Below are positions 25,692 to 34,156 of a stretch of DNA of 64,000 nt, piece by piece. The position numbers and the translations under genes were made by a program. Within the stretch, counting starts at the first letter, position 1; each line of letters starts with the position of its first letter. The stretch spans positions 124,001 to 188,000 of the forward strand of contig NZ_VXDC01000008.1 in assembly GCF_008711285.1 (NCBI RefSeq). Direction: 5' to 3'. A model generated the notes under the pieces. It made no database searches and was not told the origin of the DNA. It saw nothing but the letters and a program-made list of their open reading frames with translations. Source of the stretch: Roseibium aquae (lineage in GTDB: Bacteria > Pseudomonadota > Alphaproteobacteria > Rhizobiales > Stappiaceae).

Positions 25692-26216
25692 ATGGGTGCC
25701 AAAGAGGCCAGCGATGAGGACTATGAAATCATCACGCCGCCGACGGATCTGCGCTCGAAAGTCCGGCAGTTGACGAAGCGCGAGGCAGCTAAATTCGATC
25801 CGGTGAAAGCCGCTGAAGCGGCCATTGAACGCCTGTCCCAGAATTTTGGCACCTGGATGCTCAATGAAACGCGCGACCTCTGCGCGGCTTGGGAGATCAT
25901 CGAGGATCAGGGGCCACGCGCCGAAACCGTCGACACCCTTTACCAAGCGGCGCACAACATCAAGGGTCAGGCCCTGACACTCGGCTATCCGCTGGTGGGG
26001 GACGTGGCCGCCCGTTTTTGCTGGCTGATAGAGGCTTTGCCGTCGGCCGCCGATTTGCCAATGGCCTTGTCCGCAAAATATGTCGAGGCCATCCGCGCGA
26101 TGGTCAGCGAAGGGGCCAAGGACGATCAGAACAAGACAGGCGCGGAACTCCTCGAAACGCTGTCGGAGGTTACCGAGGCATACGTGAAAGCTCTACCGGC
26201 CAAGCCAAGTGACTGA
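25692..26216 (+). CDS. Stand-alone HPt (histidine phosphotransfer) domain protein
   Basis: About 174 residues from the ATG at 25692 (MGAKEASDEDYEIITPPTDL); ATGs at 25674 and 25614 are alternatives. Residues about 40-170 form a helical bundle with the phospho-acceptor site YQAAHNIKGQALTLGYP, His88, typical of HPt domains (HxxKG). It likely shuttles phosphate between a hybrid kinase and a response regulator; no partner is encoded nearby. It is convergent with a DUF2336 gene, 12 bases apart. Confidence 0.8.
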   Translation: MGAKEASDEDYEIITPPTDLRSKVRQLTKREAAKFDPVKAAEAAIERLSQNFGTWMLNETRDLCAAWEIIEDQGPRAETVDTLYQAAHNIKGQALTLGYPLVGDVAARFCWLIEALPSAADLPMALSAKYVEAIRAMVSEGAKDDQNKTGAELLETLSEVTEAYVKALPAKPSD

Positions 26217-26228
26217 GACTGAACAGCG

Positions 26229-27407
26229 TCAGGCGGCCGCGCGGCCCTGGTCCCCCGGGGCGGCAAGCGCGGGACGGCACAATTCGACAACATAGGCGCG
26301 CGCTTCCAGCCGGGCCGCTTCCGCTGCGAATTGGCGCACGAACGCCAGGACATCGAGATCCGCGCCCAACGATTCGTCTTGCAGCTCGTGCAGCAGTTCC
26401 TCGGTCAAACGGCGCGTTGTCGAGCAAGGCAGATCGTCTCGGAAATCGCAGTTTTCCCTCTGGATCAGATTGATCACCATCAAGAATGCCGAGTGGGCCC
26501 GCATCGGCAGGCCAGCCTTGCGCAGCACCGCCTGCAGAACCGAAGGGCGGATCGTCGAAAGGGTTTCCCGCAAGCGTTGTTCGGGAACTTTGCCGAGCAG
26601 GCTCAATGCGGAAGCAAAGAAGCGCAATCGGCCGCAGCAGACGGCGCGCAGCAGCAGGCGCGTGTTCAACTTGGCCCGGTCCCGAAGATGCTGGACAAAG
26701 GCACGCATTTCATTGTCCCCCGCAACGGCGGCGAGCCGCAGAATGACCCGATCGCTGGCATCATCGCATCGGCTTGATGGTGTGGTGCCACCGGGCAGTT
26801 CCCCCTCTTCCAGGACGTTATGGTAATCGACCGCCAGGCCCTGGAGAAGATCATGGCGCAGGATCAGCGGCGTATCGGCTCGTTTGAGCAAACGCTCGCG
26901 AATGGCCGCGCAAGACGCAAACCTTTCCCCGAGCCGGTTCAGGCCGGAAACCAGGATGCGGGACGTCGGGTTGTCCAGCAAGATGGTGCAAGCCGCCGCA
27001 CTGCCAATCTCGCACAATGCCGCGCACACGGCAGCGGAGGGAAACGGGCGGCGTGCGATCGCGGATTGGACGCGGTCGGACCCGTTGGCGGCAAGATCCA
27101 CCAGTTCCATGTCGCCCAAAACGGGAGAACGGGCCAAGACCGGTTCGGCAACTTCGTCGAGATCGCCGGCAAGGCTTCTGATCACGTGAACGGGCGCGGC
27201 CTCAGAACGGGCCAGGTTCTCCGCCAAAGCCTGACGCACATTGATGCAAGGATCGTCGAGAAGCAGCGTGAGAGCGATGGCCGCGCCTTCCCGTTCTCCA
27301 TCCGGCATATCCGAATAGAGCCAGGCCCGGGCCAAAGCTCCGGCAGCCTCGGCCCGCGGCCCGTCCGGCGCCGTGCTTACCCAATTCAGAAAATCGCGAA
27401 TGATCAT
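26229..27407 (-). CDS. DUF2336 protein
   Basis: A 392-residue alpha-helical protein starting MIIRDFLNWVSTAPDGPRAE, the usual DUF2336 N-terminus (RRAEAAxALARAxLxS), although the ribosome site is poor. Residues about 30-150 look like HEAT-type repeats (short helix pairs such as NVRQALAENLARSEAAP and VAEPVLARSPVLGDMELVDL). Function unknown; the family is common in alphaproteobacteria, often near signalling genes. No signal peptide or membrane span; probably cytoplasmic. The convergent HPt neighbour could be coincidental. Confidence 0.8.
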   Translation of the reverse strand: MIIRDFLNWVSTAPDGPRAEAAGALARAWLYSDMPDGEREGAAIALTLLLDDPCINVRQALAENLARSEAAPVHVIRSLAGDLDEVAEPVLARSPVLGDMELVDLAANGSDRVQSAIARRPFPSAAVCAALCEIGSAAACTILLDNPTSRILVSGLNRLGERFASCAAIRERLLKRADTPLILRHDLLQGLAVDYHNVLEEGELPGGTTPSSRCDDASDRVILRLAAVAGDNEMRAFVQHLRDRAKLNTRLLLRAVCCGRLRFFASALSLLGKVPEQRLRETLSTIRPSVLQAVLRKAGLPMRAHSAFLMVINLIQRENCDFRDDLPCSTTRRLTEELLHELQDESLGADLDVLAFVRQFAAEAARLEARAYVVELCRPALAAPGDQGRAAA

Positions 27408-27531
27408 GGCAACGCACAACTCTTTCTGGTCATTGCCCGGAGCCGGCATGGCGGTTCCGGGGTTCAGAAAGCGTGCCACCAAACACTTAACGTTCGGTTC
27501 ACTATAGTTTTGCCAAGTCTAAAGTCCGGCG

Positions 27532-28638
27532 TCACACCGGTGGCAGCAGATCCCGCTTCTCTTCATCGTCCTCGAAGCGCAGGAACCGGGTCAAATCCAA
27601 GGGCCGGCCATCCTGAAGCCAGGCAAGTTCCTGGATCGCCAGTTCGGAACTCGTTCCGCCAAGGCGCGCATAAGGGTTCTCTTCCACGGCAGCAAAGGCG
27701 GACACGAAACGGGACTGGACGGCCGCGGTCTTGGAGGCCGGATCGTTCCGGAACAAGGCTTCGAACGGATTGGCCGTTTCGGTCGCCCGGAAGGCCGAGA
27801 TCACGCGGTCCGTCGCGGGATCCAGATGGCGCAGTTCCGGCTTGGCCTCCGCCACCTTTTGTTGGCCGGCGGCAGGCGGCTGTGCGTCGGCCACGACCGG
27901 CTCATCCGGACGCGCAACAGGAACGCCGATCTGCTGTTGCGGCTTGGCGTTCGGCAGCGCGGCAATCTCGGTCAGGCCCTGTACCCGCGTTTTCTTGCCA
28001 TCGGAAGCTTCGGCGATCATCGTCACCGCATCGTGCTTGGACACGATGACCTGATAGACCTCCTCCATGGACCGCGGTGCGCCATTGCGGTGGTAGAAGA
28101 TCGGCTTGTTCGCCCGCGCCTGGGCGGAAAACAGTGCGTCCGCCCGCAGATCCGGACGGGTTTGAGCCGCATCAATCAGACGGCTCGCACCGGTCGCGCC
28201 CAGGAAGTGGGCCATGTAGAGTTCCCCGTCAGTGGGCTCACGGCCAAGTTTACGGCTCAGATGCTGGGCGTTTTTTTCGGTCAGCGCGCCCGCCATGAGA
28301 GAGGAGACTTCAGGGTCCTTCCGCAAATCGAGGATTTCCTGGCGCATCTGCGGATCACTTACGAAATACTTGCCGCTCTTTGTCCGGCCGATCTGATCGG
28401 AGTATTTTTCAAGGCCGTGGCGCGGACCAGCCTCTTTCATGGTTTCCAGCCAAGTCGATTCGATGAACTGAAACAGGCCGGTGGCGCTGGACGTGCGCGC
28501 CTTCGCTGTCGGGTTCATGGACGACTCGCGCTGAGCGGTCTTGACCAGGTAGTCGAATGATGTGCCCGTGGAACTACTTGCGGACTGAAATGCCTGCTCG
28601 ATCCGAGACGCGACCGAGGTGGTGTCAGCAACACGCAT
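27532..28638 (-). CDS. Lytic transglycosylase (SLT domain) without a visible signal peptide
   Basis: A 368-residue protein with an SLT fold at the N-terminus: TAQRESSMNPTAKARTSSAT (catalytic Glu38) followed by GLFQFIESTWLE, then FLGATGASRLIDA. Such enzymes cleave the MurNAc-GlcNAc bond of peptidoglycan. The N-terminus (MRVADTTSVASRIEQAFQSA) is not a Sec or Tat signal, so export must be by another route or the start is further upstream, which I see no sign of. The C-terminal 150 residues are Pro/Ala-rich. GAGGAG ribosome site. A perfect CtrA-type box lies 56 bases upstream, hinting at cell-cycle or flagellar control. Confidence 0.85.
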   Translation of the reverse strand: MRVADTTSVASRIEQAFQSASSSTGTSFDYLVKTAQRESSMNPTAKARTSSATGLFQFIESTWLETMKEAGPRHGLEKYSDQIGRTKSGKYFVSDPQMRQEILDLRKDPEVSSLMAGALTEKNAQHLSRKLGREPTDGELYMAHFLGATGASRLIDAAQTRPDLRADALFSAQARANKPIFYHRNGAPRSMEEVYQVIVSKHDAVTMIAEASDGKKTRVQGLTEIAALPNAKPQQQIGVPVARPDEPVVADAQPPAAGQQKVAEAKPELRHLDPATDRVISAFRATETANPFEALFRNDPASKTAAVQSRFVSAFAAVEENPYARLGGTSSELAIQELAWLQDGRPLDLTRFLRFEDDEEKRDLLPPV

Positions 28639-28693
28639 GATACCTGCTCCTCGACGAATTCATGTTCTGTTGGTTAATTTCAGGTCACAATGG

Positions 28694-28708
28694 TTAACAA
28701 AACCTTAA
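28694..28708 (-). promoter_or_regulatory. CtrA-type box (TTAA-N7-TTAA) before the transglycosylase
   Basis: TTAA (28694-28697), seven bases CAAAACC, TTAA (28705-28708): an exact match to the CtrA consensus, 56 bases from the start codon of the lytic transglycosylase. CtrA is the alphaproteobacterial cell-cycle/motility response regulator. Binding is inferred. Confidence 0.55.
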
Positions 28709-28809
28709 CGACGCTAACCGCCGCATCCTAAAGACCGGGATGTACACACGGGAGATCGGGCATCACGGTCCGATTATGTCTCATTATGGGACGGTGACCC
28801 ATATCGTCA

Positions 28810-29286
28810 TCAGGGATGGACGTTCCCCGTCACCAGCAATGCGGAGGCGTCCAGGTCGTCTGCGTCCATCATCTCGGCAATGGACAGAATCGCCGCGACC
28901 AGTCTTTCGCGTTCATGCACCGACCGGGCCGCGAATTTCAATTTGAATTCTTCCTGCAACAGATCTGGAACCGTATCCAGCGTCTGTCGGCCGTGATCAG
29001 TCAGCCGCGTATAGACCACGCGCCTGTCCTGATCCGAGCGGTGCCGGGTAACGAGGCCCTTTCTTTCCAGATTGTCGAGGATCGTGACAACCGTCGCCGA
29101 ACTCAGATCGGCATGTTTCGACAAGGTGGTCGTCGTCACTTCCCCAAGGTCCTGAACCCCTTGCAGCACAACGATCTGGGGGATCGTCAAACCTGTTGCG
29201 CGTGCCACTTCCTTGGAACGGATATCGATCGCCCGGACGATGCGCCGGATCGCCTTGAACACCTGCCGGGATTGCGCATCCGACAT
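28810..29286 (-). CDS. MarR-family transcriptional regulator of the NAGGN operon (inferred)
   Basis: A 158-residue winged-helix protein, MSDAQSRQVFKAIRRIVRAI at its start. The MarR recognition region reads TLSKHADLSSATVVTILDNLERKGLV and the wing RHRSDQDRRVVYTRLTDHGR. Upstream codons to 29406 run through the divergent promoter and are not likely translated. It reads away from asnO, with an 85-base gap holding two inverted repeats on the operon promoter. MarR genes next to NAGGN operons are a known arrangement; an effector (osmotic or other) is unknown. Confidence 0.88.
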   Translation of the reverse strand: MSDAQSRQVFKAIRRIVRAIDIRSKEVARATGLTIPQIVVLQGVQDLGEVTTTTLSKHADLSSATVVTILDNLERKGLVTRHRSDQDRRVVYTRLTDHGRQTLDTVPDLLQEEFKLKFAARSVHERERLVAAILSIAEMMDADDLDASALLVTGNVHP

Positions 29287-29304
29287 CGTAATAACCCTGA
29301 TAAT

Positions 29305-29336
29305 TTGAACTCTAAAGATTAGACCTCTATATAGAG
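29305..29336 (+). promoter_or_regulatory. Promoter of the NAGGN operon with overlapping operator-like repeats
   Basis: -35 TTGAAC (29305-29310), 17-base spacer, -10 TATATA (29328-29333). One inverted repeat, TCTAA-AGA-TTAGA (29311-29323), fills the spacer; another, the perfect palindrome CTCTATATAGAG (29325-29336), covers the -10. A MarR dimer bound to either would block polymerase. Predicted start about 29340, 32 bases before asnO. Confidence 0.7.
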
Positions 29337-29371
29337 CCGGTCTGAAAATCAATGAAGAGGTGATGACCGGA

Positions 29372-31147
29372 ATGTGTGGGATTTGCGGAGAAGTGGTCTT
29401 TGGCACTCAGGATGCGGATACCGGCCGCGTGGACAGAATGGCCAGGGCCATGGCGGCGCGCGGCCCCGACGCGATGGGCGTCACCCAAAAGGGACGGATT
29501 GCCTTAGGACACCGGCGTTTGAGGATCATCGACCTGTCCGAGCAGGGCGCGCAGCCAATGCATGACCCGGCCTTGGGTCTGACACTGGTCTTCAACGGCT
29601 GCATCTACAATTACAAGGAGCTGCGTGAAGAGCTCATCGGCAAAGGCTACAGCTTCTTTTCCACCAGTGACACGGAAGTGATCCTGAAAGCCTTCAAGGA
29701 GTGGGGTCCGGAGTGCGTTTCCCGGTTCCACGGCATGTTCGCCTTTGCCATTCATGAGACCGATAGCGGACGCCTGCACCTGGCCCGAGACCGGTTCGGC
29801 ATCAAACCGTTGTATTACACCGAGGGCAATGGCCGGATGGCGTTCGCCTCCTCGCTGCCAGCGCTTCTGGCCGGGGGCGGCATCGACACATCCATCGATC
29901 GTGTCGCGCTTCATCACTACATGAGCTGGCACGCGGTCGTTCCGGCTCCGCGGACCATCTTGAACGGTGTGCGCAAGCTGCCTGCGGCCACTTTCCGCAC
30001 CATCGAAGCGGATGGACGCAAGACCGACGCGACCTACTGGGCTCCGACCTTCGAGCGCACGTCAGAGGAGATCGACCGGTCGCCGGAAGACTGGCGCGAC
30101 ATGGTGCTGGAAAGCCTGCGCAAGGCCGTCCGGCGCCGCATGGTCGCCGATGTCCCCGTGGGCGTCCTTCTGTCCGGCGGTGTCGATTCGAGCCTCATCG
30201 TTGGGCTTCTCGCCGAAGAGGGACAACAGGACCTGGCCACCTTCTCCATCGGATTTGAGGAAGCGCACGGCGAAAAGGGCGACGAATTCCAGTATTCGGA
30301 CCTCATTGCCAGCCATTACGGGACCAATCACCACCAGATCTTCATTCCGCATGCGCAACTCCAGGAGAACCTGCCCGGGGCGATTGCCGCCATGTCGGAA
30401 CCCATGGTCTCCTACGACAATATCGGCTTCTATCTTCTGTCGCGGGAAGTCTCCAAGCACATCAAGGTCGTGCAGTCGGGACAGGGCGCCGACGAGGTCT
30501 TCGCGGGCTACCACTGGTATCCGAAACTGGCCGGCTCCAACACACCGGCGGCAGACTATGCGGCCGCCTTCTTCGACCGGACGCAGGAGCAGATGCGCGA
30601 GGCGGTCTCGCCGGATTACCAATGCGAGCGGGACGAAAGCCTTGCGCTGGTCGAGGCCCATTTCGCGCAAACCGGAGCGCAGGATCCGGTGGACAAGGCG
30701 CTGCGGCTCGACACCAACATCATGCTGGTGGACGATCCGGTGAAGCGCGTCGACAATCACTCGATGGCCTGGGGGCTGGAGGCGCGGGTGCCGTTCCTCG
30801 ACCACGAACTGGTCGAGCTGGCGGGCAGGATCCCCGCCCGGCACAAACTGGCGCAGGGCGGCAAGGGCGTTCTGAAAGAAGCGGCCCGCAAGGTCATTCC
30901 CCCTGAGGTCATCGACCGTCCGAAGGGATATTTCCCGGTCCCGGCCCTCAAATACATCCAGGGCGACTACCTCACCATGGTGCGGGAAACCCTCACCAAC
31001 GAGGCGGCCCGGTCGCGGGGCTTGTTCAATCAGGGCTATCTCGACAAACTCTTCGCCGACCCGACGCAATACATTACGAAACTGCGCGGATCCGAACTCT
31101 GGCAGGTGGCGCTTCTGGAAATGTGGCTTCAGGCGCAGGAGGTCTGA
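29372..31147 (+). CDS. asnO: N-acetylglutaminylglutamine amidotransferase (asparagine-synthetase-like)
   Basis: A 591-residue glutamine-dependent amidotransferase of the AsnB class. Start chosen at 29372 so that Cys2 (MCGICGEV) is the exposed nucleophile; upstream GTG/ATG codons at 29360/29363 would bury it. The N-terminal Ntn domain includes HRRLRIIDLSEQGAQPM and DRFGIKPLYY. The synthetase domain has the PP-loop LLSGGVDSSLIVG (about 267-279). Context decides its role: with ngg and the M42 peptidase it amidates N-acetylglutaminylglutamine to NAGGN, an osmoprotectant dipeptide. It begins 32 bases from a strong promoter; three bases separate it from ngg. Confidence 0.93.
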   Translation: MCGICGEVVFGTQDADTGRVDRMARAMAARGPDAMGVTQKGRIALGHRRLRIIDLSEQGAQPMHDPALGLTLVFNGCIYNYKELREELIGKGYSFFSTSDTEVILKAFKEWGPECVSRFHGMFAFAIHETDSGRLHLARDRFGIKPLYYTEGNGRMAFASSLPALLAGGGIDTSIDRVALHHYMSWHAVVPAPRTILNGVRKLPAATFRTIEADGRKTDATYWAPTFERTSEEIDRSPEDWRDMVLESLRKAVRRRMVADVPVGVLLSGGVDSSLIVGLLAEEGQQDLATFSIGFEEAHGEKGDEFQYSDLIASHYGTNHHQIFIPHAQLQENLPGAIAAMSEPMVSYDNIGFYLLSREVSKHIKVVQSGQGADEVFAGYHWYPKLAGSNTPAADYAAAFFDRTQEQMREAVSPDYQCERDESLALVEAHFAQTGAQDPVDKALRLDTNIMLVDDPVKRVDNHSMAWGLEARVPFLDHELVELAGRIPARHKLAQGGKGVLKEAARKVIPPEVIDRPKGYFPVPALKYIQGDYLTMVRETLTNEAARSRGLFNQGYLDKLFADPTQYITKLRGSELWQVALLEMWLQAQEV

Positions 31148-31150
31148 AAC

Positions 31151-32932
31151 ATGGTGGACAATACGCCGTCCCGTCCGAAATCGGCCTTTGACCATAGGCT
31201 GAAGCGGATGCGCACACATGGAATGAAGCCAGACTACCGGGGCAGTGCCACCGATTATCCGACCAACCAGATCGTGGATTGCGGATGGGGACGCCTAATC
31301 TTCGCCAATACGTTTCCGGACATGAGCGATCTGGTCGAGACAATCCGTCACGAGCGCCCTGACCGCCGCGACATTGCCTTCTACGTGCGCGATCCCCACG
31401 TGCTGGTGGGCAGCGCGCCGCAAGAGCTTTTTCTCGACCCGTCCCACACCTACAGACTCAATTTGTCGACCTACCGCCCGGCGCGCAACCGGCGCAAAGG
31501 CTTTACGATCCGCCGGCTCTCGTCGAACAGCGACGCAAATGAGATCAACGCCCTTTATTCGAGCAGGGGCATGGTGCCCGTGCCCCCCGAGTTTCTCTGG
31601 TCCCAGATTGATCCGCGGGTCATCACGGTACTGGTCGCCGAAGAAGACGAAAGCGGCGCCTTGGTCGGCACGGCGATGGGGATCAACCATGCCCGCGCGA
31701 CCGATGGTGCCGACGAGGGATCGTCGCTCTGGTGTCTGGCCGTCTCGCCGCAGGCGCGGTTCGCCGGCATCGGCGAAGCTCTCGTCCGCCGCCTCGCCGA
31801 AATCTTCCAGGGACGCGGTCTCCCGCATATGGACCTGTCTGTGATGCACGACAATGAACAGGCCATTGCCCTTTATGAAAAGCTCGGCTTCGAACGTGTC
31901 CCGTTCTTCACGGTGAAAAAGAAGAACCCCATCAACGAAGCCCTGTTCAGCGGTCCGGCGGTTGACGAGACGCTCAATCCCTATGCCGCGATCATTGTGA
32001 ACGAGGCCCGGCGCCGGGGGATCCAGACCGAGATCATCGACGCGGATGGCGGCTTCTTCCGGCTGTCTTACGGCGGGCGATCGGTGCGCTGCCGGGAATC
32101 CTTGAGCGAATTTACCTCAGCGGTCGCCATGTCGATCTGCGACGACAAGGCCACCACGCGGCGGATTGTCGAACGGGCCGGTGTCCAGACGCCCGCCCAG
32201 ATCACAGCGGACGACCCGGATGAGATCGAGGCGTTTTTGGCCAAGCACGGCTCGGTCGTCGTCAAACCGGCCAGGGGCGAACAGGGCAAGGGCATTTCCA
32301 TTGGCCTGACGACACCGGATGAAGTCGAGGCAGCGGTCGCCCAGGCACGCACCCATTCCAATGAAGTCCTGATCGAGCAATGCGTCGACGGAGAGGATCT
32401 GCGCCTCATTGTGATCGACTACAAGGTCGTGGCCACCGCCGTGCGCAGGCCGGCCCAAATCATTGGAAACGGAACCAGCACGATCGATGAGCTGATCAAG
32501 GCCCAGTCGCGCCGGCGGGCTGCGGCGACCGGGGGTGAATCCAAAATCGAGTTGAATGACGAAACCCATCGCTGCCTCGATGCGGCCGGATACGGCCTCG
32601 ACGACGTCCTCCCCCAGGGTGAAAGGCTCGCCGTTCGCCGAACGGCCAATCTTCACACCGGAGGCACCATCCACGATGTCACCGCCGAAACACACCACGT
32701 TCTCATAGACGCCGCCATCCGGGCAGCCAAAGCCATTGAGATCCCCGTCACCGGGATCGATCTGATGGTCAAAAGTCCAAGGGAACCCGAATACTATTTT
32801 ATTGAGGCAAACGAGCGGCCAGGACTGGCCAACCACGAACCGCAACCAACCGCGGAACGGTTTGTCGACTTCCTGTTTCCGCTCTCCCTGCCGCAAGTGG
32901 TTCGCGATACACTCAACAGGGAGAGTCTTTGA
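31151..32932 (+). CDS. ngg: N-acetylglutaminylglutamine synthetase (GNAT + ATP-grasp)
   Basis: A 593-residue two-domain enzyme. Residues about 115-255 are a GNAT acetyltransferase (SSLWCLAVSPQARFAGIGEA is motif A; HDNEQAIALYEKLGFERV near its end). Residues about 275-593 are an ATP-grasp ligase of the cyanophycin-synthetase sort (RGEQGKGISIGL for ATP, GIDLMVKSPREPEYYFIEAN for Mg). The protein acetylates and joins two glutamines. A short N-terminal domain (about 1-110) is of unknown role. It overlaps the M42 gene by 4 bases, so the three genes are translationally coupled. Confidence 0.93.
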   Translation: MVDNTPSRPKSAFDHRLKRMRTHGMKPDYRGSATDYPTNQIVDCGWGRLIFANTFPDMSDLVETIRHERPDRRDIAFYVRDPHVLVGSAPQELFLDPSHTYRLNLSTYRPARNRRKGFTIRRLSSNSDANEINALYSSRGMVPVPPEFLWSQIDPRVITVLVAEEDESGALVGTAMGINHARATDGADEGSSLWCLAVSPQARFAGIGEALVRRLAEIFQGRGLPHMDLSVMHDNEQAIALYEKLGFERVPFFTVKKKNPINEALFSGPAVDETLNPYAAIIVNEARRRGIQTEIIDADGGFFRLSYGGRSVRCRESLSEFTSAVAMSICDDKATTRRIVERAGVQTPAQITADDPDEIEAFLAKHGSVVVKPARGEQGKGISIGLTTPDEVEAAVAQARTHSNEVLIEQCVDGEDLRLIVIDYKVVATAVRRPAQIIGNGTSTIDELIKAQSRRRAAATGGESKIELNDETHRCLDAAGYGLDDVLPQGERLAVRRTANLHTGGTIHDVTAETHHVLIDAAIRAAKAIEIPVTGIDLMVKSPREPEYYFIEANERPGLANHEPQPTAERFVDFLFPLSLPQVVRDTLNRESL

Positions 32933-34110
32933 CCGTGCTCACCATAGACATCGAGTATCTCCAAAGCATCTTGGAGACACTCCTGAACATTCCAAGCCCA
33001 ACCGGATACACCGACAAGATCGCCCGCCATGTGAGCGAAGAGCTGGATCGGCTCGGGGTGTTTTACGAAGTCACCCGCAGGGGCGCCATCCGCGCGCGCA
33101 TCCGTGGCAAGAGCGAAAAACCGGCGCGGGCTTTCGTTGCCCATGTCGACACGCTCGGCGCACAGGTGAAGGCCCTGAAAGACAATGGACGCTTGGAACT
33201 TGTGCCGGTCGGGCACTGGTCATCGCGTTTCGCGGAAGGATCGCGCACAACGGTGTTCTCCGAGGCCGGCGCCTACCGTGGCACGATATTGCCGATCAAG
33301 GCCTCCGGGCACACGTTCAACGAAGCCGTCGACAAGCTGCCGGTGTCGTGGGAAACCGTCGAGCTGAGGATCGATGCCTATGCCAAGAGCAAGGACGATC
33401 TGATGCGCCTCGGGGTGGATGTGGGCGATCTTGTGGCCATCGACCCGCAGCCGGAGTTCCTGCCAAACGGTTTCATCGTCTCCCGGCATCTGGACAACAA
33501 GGCCGGTGTGGCCGTGGTGCTCGCCGCGCTCAAGGCCCTTGTGGAATCGGGAAGGACGCCAACGGTCGACATTTTCGGCCTGTTCACGATCGCCGAGGAA
33601 ACCGGTCACGGCGCAAGTTCCATCCTGACGCCCGAAATCGCCTCGCTGGTCGCCATCGACAACGGCACATCGGCGCCGGGTCAGAACTCGGACGAATTCG
33701 GCGTCACTATCGCCATGGGCGACCAGACAGGCCCGTTCGACTATCACCTGACCCACAAGATGGTTCAGCTGTGCCGGGAGCATGACATCAAGTTCCAAAA
33801 GGATGTGTTCCGCTACTACCGGTCCGACGCCGCCTCGGCGATCGAGGCCGGCGCGGATGTGCGCACGGCCCTGATCACGTTCGGCGTGGACGCGAGCCAC
33901 GGCTATGAGCGCATTCACATGCATGCCCTGCGCTCCCTGGCGGAACTGTCTACGGCCTATGCGCTCAGCAGCGTCGAAATAGACCGGGATGCCCGCGAGT
34001 TCAGCACGCTCAGCGGCTTCACCACACAGCCGACGGAAAACGCCGATCAGCAATTGGCGCCCGATACCGACGAGCCGCATCCCGAACCCGAAACCGAGCC
34101 CGCCGAATAG
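32929..34110 (+). CDS. NAGGN-system M42-family peptidase
   Basis: A 393-residue metallopeptidase of the aminopeptidase/cellulase (M42) family. Start is a TTG at 32929 overlapping the ngg stop (TTGA), with GGGAG 6 bases upstream; GTG at 32935 is the alternative. The dinuclear-metal ligands are visible: AHVDTLG, RHLDNKAG, AEETGHGA (catalytic Glu) and SHGYERIHMHAL. The C-terminal tail (last 28 residues) is acidic and Pro-rich. The family rides with asnO-ngg; it may degrade or trim the osmolyte when stress ends (inference). Confidence 0.9.
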   Translation: MTVLTIDIEYLQSILETLLNIPSPTGYTDKIARHVSEELDRLGVFYEVTRRGAIRARIRGKSEKPARAFVAHVDTLGAQVKALKDNGRLELVPVGHWSSRFAEGSRTTVFSEAGAYRGTILPIKASGHTFNEAVDKLPVSWETVELRIDAYAKSKDDLMRLGVDVGDLVAIDPQPEFLPNGFIVSRHLDNKAGVAVVLAALKALVESGRTPTVDIFGLFTIAEETGHGASSILTPEIASLVAIDNGTSAPGQNSDEFGVTIAMGDQTGPFDYHLTHKMVQLCREHDIKFQKDVFRYYRSDAASAIEAGADVRTALITFGVDASHGYERIHMHALRSLAELSTAYALSSVEIDRDAREFSTLSGFTTQPTENADQQLAPDTDEPHPEPETEPAE

Positions 34111-34133
34111 CAAGGCCGAAAGCAGACGGAGAG

Positions 34134-34156
34134 CCCGACGGTCTCAGACCTTCGGG
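34134..34156. terminator. Hairpin between convergent genes
   Basis: CCCGA-C-GGTC-TCA-GACC-T-TCGGG, an interrupted 9-bp stem covering the stop codon of the flavin reductase, 24 bases past the M42 stop. No U tract follows in either direction; a bidirectional terminator is possible but weakly supported. Confidence 0.35.
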
